Below are positions 1-4,657 of a stretch of DNA of 6,205 bases, piece after piece. The position numbers and the translations under genes are program-made. The DNA is from Phycisphaerales bacterium (lineage in GTDB: Bacteria; Planctomycetota; Phycisphaerae; Phycisphaerales; UBA1924): positions 1 to 6,205 of the forward strand of contig JAESUL010000010.1 in NCBI GenBank assembly GCA_016763115.1. Reading direction: 5' to 3'. The notes below the pieces were generated by a model. The model did no database searches. It had not been told where the DNA came from and saw nothing but the letters and a program-made list of their open reading frames with translations. Every line of letters starts with the position of its first letter. Position 1 is the first letter of the stretch.

Positions 1-1
1 G

Positions 2-91
2 GAGCCACTTTCGCTTGAACGTCCTTCAATTATTTATGGTTCTGACTGCAAGGCCGTAGAGCGTAAGCGTGCCTTGTGGTCATGGTTCTAA
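2..91 (+). CDS. possible C-terminal end of an upstream gene (partial)
   Basis: One frame is open from the left window edge to a TAA at 89-91, giving 29 residues that begin EPLSLERPS and end in the basic, aromatic stretch ERKRALWSWF. The composition looks protein-like and the T-tailed stem-loops that follow suit a gene end. Thirty open codons can easily arise by chance, however, and I do not recognise the family. The start lies outside the window, so no function is assigned. If it is real, the GAGCGTAAGCG stem-loop at 49-76 lies inside coding sequence. Confidence 0.3.
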   Translation, partial: EPLSLERPSIIYGSDCKAVERKRALWSWF

Positions 92-124
92 ATTGTTGAT
101 GGTAAGTGTCGAAAGGGGCGGGAT

Positions 125-150
125 GCAGTGAAAATTTCTCTCTGCTTTTT
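125..150 (+). terminator. candidate Rho-independent terminator
   Basis: GCAG at 125-128 pairs with CTGC at 142-145. The stem extends inward by GA/TC past one T-T mismatch, and TTTTT follows directly at 146-150. It sits about 33 bases past the possible gene end at 91. The stem is short, so this is only a candidate. Confidence 0.3.
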
Positions 151-183
151 GGTGAGCAGGAGCGAACCAATAAATTATAGAGT

Positions 184-228
184 ATTTGCCCGTGTGAGCG
201 AAGCGAGCCTATAGGGCAAATCCCTTTT
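184..228 (+). other. stem-loop with T-run
   Basis: ATTTGCCC at 184-191 is perfectly complementary to GGGCAAAT at 214-221. The 22-base loop contains GCGAAGC at 198-204, a sequence known to fold into an unusually stable DNA mini-hairpin. CCCTTTT follows at 222-228. It could be a terminator, a cruciform, or part of a structured RNA ahead of the origin; the sequence alone does not decide. Confidence 0.4.
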
Positions 229-232
229 GAGT

Positions 233-256
233 ATCCAGCATAGCTGGATTCCTTTT
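233..256 (+). terminator. candidate terminator stem-loop
   Basis: ATCCAGC at 233-239 pairs perfectly with GCTGGAT at 243-249 across a three-base loop (ATA), and TCCTTTT follows at 250-256. This is the best terminator-like structure of the cluster and would insulate the origin from transcription coming from the left. Confidence 0.45.
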
Positions 257-258
257 AT

Positions 259-288
259 GGCTTGGAGCGTTAGCGGAAAGCCTCTTTT
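259..288 (+). other. stem-loop with GAGCGTTAGCG loop and T-run
   Basis: GGCTT at 259-263 pairs with AAGCC at 278-282. The loop carries GAGCGTTAGCG, the same kind of motif as at 59-69 and 197-205, and TCTTTT follows at 283-288. The stem is only five pairs, so a terminator role is possible but weak. The next 70 bases up to the iterons are AT-rich and hold no gene. Confidence 0.3.
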
Positions 289-360
289 CTTATTCTATTT
301 TCTAGATTCTACTTCCTAGAGCGATTCAGTGTTTTAACTCAGTAACTTACGCGATTAGGT

Positions 361-566
361 ATAACATATTGGTGCTTAACCGATAACGAATCGGGTGGTT
401 CACGATAACGAATCGGTTGATTCGGCGCTACAAATTGGGTGGTTCACGATAACTTATTGGGGAGCCTAATTATAACATATTGGATTAGATATAACATATT
501 GGGTGATGATTTTGCCCTACCCATAACAAATTGGGTGGTTTGTTATGGGTAGTCATAACATATTGG
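361..566 (+). repeat. origin of replication: nine direct iterons
   Basis: Nine same-orientation copies of a 12-base core, consensus ATAACnnATTGG, begin at 361, 383, 405, 427, 449, 472, 491, 523 and 555. The core at 383 and 405 reads ATAACGAATCGG. The copy at 427 is degenerate (GCTACAAATTGG). The first five are spaced exactly 22 bases apart; later spacings are 23, 19, 32 and 32, which are close to two or three helical turns and would keep bound Rep on roughly one face. Weaker matches may exist at 342 and 575. Iteron arrays next to a Rep_3-type gene are the standard vegetative origin: monomeric initiator binds the repeats and opens nearby AT-rich DNA. No convincing DnaA box was found. Confidence 0.9.
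517..552. repeat. perfect 14-base inverted repeat within the iteron array
   Basis: CTACCCATAACAAA at 517-530 is the exact reverse complement of 539-552, with an 8-base spacer. The left arm contains the first part of the iteron at 523 and the right arm is an inverted half-iteron. It could extrude as a cruciform or bind a Rep dimer or two head-to-head Rep molecules. Confidence 0.75.
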
Positions 567-621
567 GGGCTTTCATTATCTCTTGGGGGTGAAATTCCCT
601 ATTTCCTTGGCCTTCGTTAAA

Positions 622-651
622 CTATAACATAGATTCGTTAGCATGTTATAG
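622..651. promoter_or_regulatory. likely rep operator (inverted half-iterons)
   Basis: CTATAACAT at 622-630 and its exact reverse complement at 643-651 flank a 12-base centre. The arms carry the left half of the iteron (ATAACAT). In iteron plasmids Rep dimers commonly repress their own gene by binding inverted half-iterons at the promoter, so this is the natural autoregulation site. A weak promoter could overlap it: TTGGCC at 607-612 and TAGATT at 630-635 with a 17-base spacer. The promoter is a guess; the inverted repeat is directly visible. Confidence 0.6.
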
Positions 652-671
652 GTGCTGTATGGCACTCCCAC

Positions 672-683
672 CCAATTTGTTAT
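672..683 (-). repeat. inverted full iteron just before rep
   Basis: CCAATTTGTTAT is the exact reverse complement of the iteron core at 523-534. It ends seven bases before the ATG at 691. Rep bound here could block transcription or translation initiation of rep, adding a second negative element after the operator at 622-651. Confidence 0.65.
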
Positions 684-690
684 AGTTTCA

Positions 691-1584
691 ATGGCTCAAA
701 ATTCGATACAAAAAAAGAACTGGGGTACGCTTGATATAAAGCCCGATGATGGGCAGATGATCAAGCCTGCCGAAACTATTGATATTGTCGGTGTCGAAGG
801 ACTGACGCTACAAGACAAGCGCGTATGGAACGCATTGATTGCCAATGCCTTCGGCCCTGATATGCGAGACGTTGACCGCGATTTCAAGATAGACCTGACC
901 CCTCTCCGCGCAAACCACAATGGCAATGAGCGCGTTGATGATACAATCGAGCGCCTCATGAAAACCATAGCGCGGTGCAAGATGCCTAACGGCTCTGTGA
1001 CGCGCTTCCAGCTTCTTGGCGGCAATAACATGGGCGACCCCATGCGACCGCGTGGAGAACTAACCTACAGCTTTGACAAACGCCTGATTGAAGTCCTGCG
1101 GGATTCCATCAGCTTCGGAAAGCTGGAATTATCCGTTATGGCGGCATTTAACAGCAAGTACGCCCTCGCCCTTTATGAGCATGTATCGCGCCGTGTGAAC
1201 CTGAAACACGTATGGATGCAGGAATATACCATAGACCAATTCCGTGACGTTCTGGGCGTTGGTGAAGGCCAGCTCAAGGCCTTTGGCAACCTGAAACAAC
1301 GCGCTATTATTCCAGCCTTGGAAGAAGTCAATTATTGGGCACCCTTCCGCATTACCCTGTCATTCCAAAAGACCGGCCAGAGAGTAACCAAACTCATTAT
1401 GAACTGGATACCAAAAGACAAGGAAGGCCGCGCCAAAGCCCGCGCCGAATTGGAGAAATCAAAAGCTGGCCGCAAGGCACGAATGGAAGGCATTCAGGAA
1501 ACCGTTGTCATTTTGCAAGCTGACACGGCTATTGATGCTCAAGGCAATGACCTATTTTCAAATAATGACCCGACTGCAAAATAA
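691..1584 (+). CDS. rep: plasmid replication initiator, Rep_3-type
   Basis: Predicted initiator that binds the upstream iterons and starts plasmid replication. From the ATG at 691 it has 297 residues, typical for Rep_3 proteins. Two winged-helix domains are expected. The first spans about residues 38-155 (LTLQDKRVWNAL, then SKYALALYE at 155-163, a hallmark stretch of the family). The second spans about 178-240, with YTIDQFRDVLGV and LKQRAIIPALEEVN resembling the family's conserved DNA-binding helices. The tail from about 240 is basic and lysine/arginine-rich, then acidic. The frame is open back to a GTG at 652, but that start would put an inverted iteron inside the coding region and neither start has a clear ribosome binding site, so I prefer the ATG. 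The family assignment is firm; start choice is about 75% sure. Confidence 0.88.
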   Translation: MAQNSIQKKNWGTLDIKPDDGQMIKPAETIDIVGVEGLTLQDKRVWNALIANAFGPDMRDVDRDFKIDLTPLRANHNGNERVDDTIERLMKTIARCKMPNGSVTRFQLLGGNNMGDPMRPRGELTYSFDKRLIEVLRDSISFGKLELSVMAAFNSKYALALYEHVSRRVNLKHVWMQEYTIDQFRDVLGVGEGQLKAFGNLKQRAIIPALEEVNYWAPFRITLSFQKTGQRVTKLIMNWIPKDKEGRAKARAELEKSKAGRKARMEGIQETVVILQADTAIDAQGNDLFSNNDPTAK

Positions 1585-1593
1585 TCTTGAATA

Positions 1594-1621
1594 AAAACCC
1601 CAAACCCACATTTGAGGTTTT
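1594..1621 (+). terminator. hairpin after rep, possible terminator
   Basis: AAAACCCCAAA at 1594-1604 pairs with TTTGAGGTTTT at 1611-1621, an 11-base stem with one C-A mismatch and a six-base loop. It starts ten bases after the rep stop and ends in TTTT, so it may terminate rep transcription. It shares bases with the octad array described separately, so the symmetry may exist for protein binding instead. Confidence 0.4.
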
Positions 1622-1651
1622 ACACAATACCCCATTTGTGGCATTGTTGAT
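1596..1651 (+). promoter_or_regulatory. 8-base phased half-site array upstream of parA
   Basis: Seven consecutive 8-base blocks resemble WACCACAW or its complement. They are AACCCCAA (1596), ACCCACAT (1604), TTGAGGTT (1612), TTACACAA (1620), TACCCCAT (1628), TTGTGGCA (1636) and TTGTTGAT (1644). The array ends three bases before the parA ATG. Ribbon-helix-helix partition regulators are known to bind short tandem direct and inverted repeats (for example the heptads of the omega protein), so I infer an autoregulatory operator and/or centromere for the protein encoded at 2283-2537. The phase and the match to the arrays at 2528 and 4634 are visible; binding is inference. Confidence 0.55.
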
Positions 1652-1654
1652 TCT

Positions 1655-2335
1655 ATGATTATAGGATTCGTAAATCAAAAAGGCGGTGTAGGAAAAACAA
1701 CCCTATCCTTGAACGTGGCGCATTATCTCGCTCTTAAAGGTGATCGCGTCCTGCTGATTGACGCTGACAGGCAGAGAAGCGCCGCCACATGGGCAGAAAG
1801 CCGTGGCGATGCTCCCCCACCCTTCACGGTCATTGAAATGGCGCGCGAGAACATGGCGCGTGATGCCATGCAGATGGCTAGCGACTATGACCACGTTGTC
1901 ATTGATGGCCCTCGCGATGCGGAGGCCATCACCCGTAATGTGATTGTAACTTCGGAAATTGTCATTGTGCCTATAGAGCCTTCGGCCTTTTCCACCAATG
2001 CCGCCAAAACCACGCTTGCACAAATTGAAGAATGCCAGATTATTAAACCAACCCTCAAATGTGGGATTGTGGTTTCCCGCAAAATAACTGGCACAGTCAT
2101 TGGCAGTGACATTCGAGATATTGCCGCCGAGTCCGGCTTTCCTATTCTAAAACAGGATATAGCCACCCGCGTGGCGTTTGCAGAGGCGGCAACTCTGGCG
2201 CAAACAATTTTTGAGTATCAACCTAATAGCGATGCCGCGAAGGAAATTCGCGCATTCGCCCAAGAAATTGAAAGGATGCACCATGGCAAAGAAAAGCTTC
2301 AAAACCGTACCGCAAGCAAAACAGCCAACGCCTGA
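1655..2335 (+). CDS. parA: ParA-type partition ATPase
   Basis: Walker-type ATPase that segregates the plasmid by ATP-dependent, nucleoid-associated movement together with a centromere-binding partner. At 226 residues it lacks the N-terminal DNA-binding extension of long ParA proteins, which places it in the short (type Ib, VirC1-like) group. The deviant Walker A is KGGVGKTT at residues 9-16 with signature Lys9 and Lys14. The next motif is LLIDADRQ at 33-40, with Arg where most relatives have Pro. Walker B is HVVIDGPRD at 80-88 with Asp84. The ATG at 1655 directly follows the octad array, with no clear Shine-Dalgarno. Its last 53 bases overlap the start of the next gene, indicating one operon. 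A chromosome-type ParA is unlikely given the size and the context beside rep. Confidence 0.93.
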   Translation: MIIGFVNQKGGVGKTTLSLNVAHYLALKGDRVLLIDADRQRSAATWAESRGDAPPPFTVIEMARENMARDAMQMASDYDHVVIDGPRDAEAITRNVIVTSEIVIVPIEPSAFSTNAAKTTLAQIEECQIIKPTLKCGIVVSRKITGTVIGSDIRDIAAESGFPILKQDIATRVAFAEAATLAQTIFEYQPNSDAAKEIRAFAQEIERMHHGKEKLQNRTASKTANA

Positions 2336-2537
2336 ACAGGTTGCGACCTTTACAAAGGGTGGGGCAGGGACGGACAAGAAACTAGATGAACCCACGAAAC
2401 GGGTTTCCATTGATGTGCCTGAAAGCCTTCACACTCGCTTTAAGGTGGTCTGCGCTAAAACAAAAAACAAAATGGCTCCTGAAATTATAGCTTTTATTGA
2501 AAAGCGCACTCAGGAACTAGAAAAAGAAACCACATAA
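2283..2537 (+). CDS. ribbon-helix-helix partition partner (ParG/CopG-like)
   Basis: This 84-residue protein is probably the DNA-binding adaptor that replaces ParB for the short ParA. Residues 1-38 are polar, proline- and lysine-rich and likely disordered. Residues 39-45 (KRVSIDV) look like the DNA-contacting strand, followed by helix one at 46-58 (PESLHTRFKVVCA) and helix two at about 63-78, the classic ribbon-helix-helix plan, which binds as a dimer. The ATG at 2283 is chosen because AAGGA at 2272-2276 lies six bases upstream and because the longer reading from 2178 lies wholly inside parA in another frame. The gene overlaps parA by 53 bases, suggesting coupled synthesis. ParG-type tails can carry an arginine finger that stimulates ParA; this tail has lysines but no arginine before residue 40. 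An antitoxin is less likely because no toxin gene is adjacent. Confidence 0.78.
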   Translation: MAKKSFKTVPQAKQPTPEQVATFTKGGAGTDKKLDEPTKRVSIDVPESLHTRFKVVCAKTKNKMAPEIIAFIEKRTQELEKETT

Positions 2538-2567
2538 CCACAATTACACTTAACCACATTTGTGGTT
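2528..2567 (+). promoter_or_regulatory. 8-base phased half-site array before the methyltransferase
   Basis: Five consecutive 8-base blocks are AACCACAT (2528), AACCACAA (2536), TTACACTT (2544), AACCACAT (2552) and TTGTGGTT (2560). The last two form a near-perfect palindrome (AACCACA, TT, TGTGGTT at 2552-2567). The array starts inside the last codons of the ribbon-helix-helix gene and fills most of the gap before the methyltransferase ATG at 2587. It is the cleanest copy of the motif and probably an operator and/or centromere for the ribbon-helix-helix protein. If so, partition protein would also control methyltransferase expression. Confidence 0.6.
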
Positions 2568-2586
2568 TCAAAAGCAGAGCCTAAAA

Positions 2587-3573
2587 ATGTTGCAAACCCT
2601 AGAACAACCCAAAATCAAAACGACTACCGCACCGCAAGCACCACTAAAAAAGAAACACTCAGTAGTGTCTATGTTTTCTGGCTGTGGCGGCATGGATTTG
2701 GGGTTTTTAGGTGGTTTCGAGTTTCTAGGAAAACGATACGCTAAAAATCCCTATGAAATTATATGGGCAAATGACCTGAATGAAGCAGCTTGCCGTACAT
2801 ACAAGGAAAATCTCAAACACAATATTCATACTGGGAGCATTTGGGATGTTATGGACACGTTACCAATCCCTAGTGAGGTTGACGTTGTCATAGGTGGTTT
2901 TCCTTGTCAGGATATCTCCGTAAACGGCAAAGGACGGGGAATTAGTGGGGTTAGAAGCGGCCTATATCGGGCAATGGTAGAAGTTGTCGATAAACTAAAA
3001 CCAAAAGTATTTGTAGCCGAGAATGTTAAAGGACTTCTCATGCGCCACAATACTAAATCACTTGAAACTGTCTTACAAGAATTTGCAGAACTTGGTTATG
3101 AAGTAACCTATCAACTCTATCATGCCGCTAACTACGGCGTTCCACAAAGCAGAGAACGTGTTTTCATCATTGGTACTGCGCCCGAAGTTGATATTTTCCA
3201 GCCTCCAAAGTTTTCTCACAAAGAAAATGCTTGGATTAATGCAAAAACGGCCTTGGCCGATTTGGAAAAACTTGAAGAAACCCCTGACTTTAATCATATT
3301 TGGAGTAGAGCACGTCGCAGCCCTCATCAAGGGGACAGACAACTTAAAGCAGACCGCGTAGGCTATACCATTCGAGCGGAATGCCACGGGAATATCCAAT
3401 GGCATTATAAACTAGATAGGCGCATTTCCATGCGAGAAGCGGCGCGCATTCAATCATTTCCAGATAACTTTATTTTTCAGGCAAAACTTCGCGAAACAGA
3501 ACGCCAGATTGGTAATGCTGTACCACCAATATTGGCGTGGCATATTGCCCGCACTCTGAAAAAAATTCTTTAA
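2587..3573 (+). CDS. DNA (cytosine-5) methyltransferase of a type II R-M system
   Basis: It transfers a methyl group from S-adenosylmethionine to C5 of cytosine in a specific DNA target, protecting the plasmid and host from the endonuclease encoded next. The 328 residues carry the ordered motifs of the family. Motif I (VVSMFSGCGGMDLGF, 26-40) binds the cofactor. Motif IV (GGFPCQDIS) has catalytic Cys107. ENV is at 145-147, QSRERVF at 187-193, RRISMREAARIQSFPDNF precedes the C-terminus, and GNAVPP is at 309-314. The target-recognition region lies roughly at 200-285 and contains TIRAECHGNIQWHY; it should set specificity, which I cannot read. The ATG at 2587 is preferred over an in-frame TTG at 2560 that lies inside the palindrome. 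The ribosome binding site is weak. Base composition looks more AT-rich than in the relaxase gene, consistent with separate acquisition. Confidence 0.95.
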   Translation: MLQTLEQPKIKTTTAPQAPLKKKHSVVSMFSGCGGMDLGFLGGFEFLGKRYAKNPYEIIWANDLNEAACRTYKENLKHNIHTGSIWDVMDTLPIPSEVDVVIGGFPCQDISVNGKGRGISGVRSGLYRAMVEVVDKLKPKVFVAENVKGLLMRHNTKSLETVLQEFAELGYEVTYQLYHAANYGVPQSRERVFIIGTAPEVDIFQPPKFSHKENAWINAKTALADLEKLEETPDFNHIWSRARRSPHQGDRQLKADRVGYTIRAECHGNIQWHYKLDRRISMREAARIQSFPDNFIFQAKLRETERQIGNAVPPILAWHIARTLKKIL

Positions 3574-3585
3574 ACACTTCTGGGA

Positions 3586-3614
3586 TTCTTTTCAAAAGCA
3601 AAACGCTGTATAAT
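3586..3614 (+). promoter_or_regulatory. candidate promoter for the endonuclease gene
   Basis: A perfect TATAAT is at 3609-3614. Seventeen bases upstream is TTCTTT (3586-3591), a poor -35 match. The box lies in the 73-base gap between methyltransferase and endonuclease and would start a transcript near 3620, with a leader of about 25 bases before the TTG at 3647. A separate promoter would let endonuclease expression differ from that of the methyltransferase. Confidence 0.45.
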
Positions 3615-3646
3615 GTCCTCAGAAATTGATTCTATAGGCATTATTT

Positions 3647-4636
3647 TTGCACGATTCAACATTTGAAGATTTCCTAGATTTGATAACCGATATCCTCAGC
3701 AAAGAGTCGGAAAAGAAACGATTCCAAAAGCCTGTAGAGTTTGAAACCCGCATTCGCCACCTTATCGTAGAACAAGGGGGGTGGGATGGCCACAAAGTTG
3801 ACCTTGAACCACATCCGCACATCTTCCCTGATATTCCGCTCGGCCAAAACGGCATCGAGGTAAAATTCTCCGAGAAAGACACATGGCGAAGCGTTGCAAA
3901 TAGCGTTTTTGAAAGCAGCCGCGCAAAAGGCGTCGAAAACATTTATGTTATCTTTGGCAAAATGGGAGGCAAGCCAGAAGTGCGTTGGGCGCGCTATGAT
4001 GATTGTGTTATGCACGTCCGTACATCGCACGTTCCACGCTTTGAATTAGAAATTGGGGCTAAAGAGTCACTTTTTACAAAATTTGGCATTTCATACACTG
4101 AATTTCAAAAACTCGGCCTCCACGAAAAAATGGAATATATCCGCACCTATGCGCGAGGTCGCCTAAAGCGAGGGGAACGGCTCTGGTGGCTTGAAGGCGA
4201 CCCAGACAGTGACCACAGCCTACCAATTCAAGCGCGCCTTTATACAAGCCTTTCTGGCGATGAAAAAAGGCAATTACGCGCAGAAGCCGCGTTGATTTGC
4301 CCTGATATTGTTCGTGGCGGACGCGTGAATAATAAATACGATGATGTCGTCCTGTATGCTCTGACCTATCGCGGCATACTCTGCCATCAAGCGCGTGACT
4401 TGTTTTCTGCGGGCAGTGTTGCAGGAAAGGCAAGGGGTGGAATTTACATTCAACGCAGTCTAATTGGCATACAGGACGAAATGCGGAAAGCGGCTTTCGA
4501 GTTGGAGGATGCGCTTTTTCAAGAGTATTGGGGCATTTCATGTCCACCAGAAAGCCGCATCAAGGAATGGCTTCGACGTGCAGATGCTGCCTGCAAAGAC
4601 TGGCAACCTTCTGAATGCATGTTCATTGATGAATAG
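3647..4636 (+). CDS. predicted type II restriction endonuclease (PD-(D/E)XK fold)
   Basis: It probably cleaves the unmethylated form of the site protected by the preceding methyltransferase. The 329-residue protein has a plausible PD-(D/E)XK site: Pro61-Asp62, eight residues, then Glu71-Val72-Lys73 in a predicted strand pair. A conserved-looking helix lies ahead of it (FETRIRHLI, 32-40, with Glu33), and FSEKDTWRSVANSVFES follows. The remaining two thirds (for example YALTYRGILCHQARDLF) match no domain I can name and probably hold target recognition. An in-frame stop at 3635-3637 leaves TTG at 3647 as the earliest usual start, with AGG at 3636-3638 upstream; there is no nearby in-frame ATG. 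The alternative is that an ATG at 3613 was the original start and a base was gained in the T-run at 3644-3648. The R-M role rests on neighbour plus motif. The recognition sequence is unknown. Confidence 0.75.
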   Translation: MHDSTFEDFLDLITDILSKESEKKRFQKPVEFETRIRHLIVEQGGWDGHKVDLEPHPHIFPDIPLGQNGIEVKFSEKDTWRSVANSVFESSRAKGVENIYVIFGKMGGKPEVRWARYDDCVMHVRTSHVPRFELEIGAKESLFTKFGISYTEFQKLGLHEKMEYIRTYARGRLKRGERLWWLEGDPDSDHSLPIQARLYTSLSGDEKRQLRAEAALICPDIVRGGRVNNKYDDVVLYALTYRGILCHQARDLFSAGSVAGKARGGIYIQRSLIGIQDEMRKAAFELEDALFQEYWGISCPPESRIKEWLRRADAACKDWQPSECMFIDE

Positions 4637-4657
4637 CACAAACCCACATTTGTGGTT
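4634..4657 (+). promoter_or_regulatory. third 8-base phased half-site cluster between convergent genes
   Basis: Three consecutive blocks are TAGCACAA (4634), ACCCACAT (4642) and TTGTGGTT (4650). The last two form the same palindrome as at 2552-2567 apart from one base. The first block begins with the endonuclease stop and the last base touches the relaxase stop. Because both genes end here, it is not a promoter operator. A centromere element, a shared terminator or a recombination scar are the remaining options. Confidence 0.5.

Noticed and set aside
361..566. Regular repeats that could suggest a CRISPR array
   Set aside because: The repeat core is 12 bases and the spacing is 7 to 20 bases, far below CRISPR sizes. 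The position beside a Rep gene and the inverted copies at its promoter identify iterons.
1618..1626. TTTTACACA as a DnaA box
   Set aside because: It deviates from the consensus, lies beyond rep and away from the iterons, and is explained by the octad array.
2283..2537. Ribbon-helix-helix protein as an antitoxin
   Set aside because: No small toxin gene is next to it, and the 53-base overlap with parA points to a partition role.
2560..2586. TTG at 2560 as the methyltransferase start
   Set aside because: It lies inside the 2552-2567 palindrome, adds nine residues with no family support, and an ATG is available at 2587.
3807..3822. Two 8-base blocks (AACCACAT, CCGCACAT) inside the endonuclease gene that resemble the octad motif
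   Set aside because: They encode Pro-His repeats in EPHPHI and there are only two, with no palindromic partner. Coincidence from codon use is the simpler explanation.
4074..4547. 157-codon minus-strand open frame
   Set aside because: It lies inside the endonuclease gene on the other strand, has no recognisable motif and no independent start signal. It is a shadow frame.
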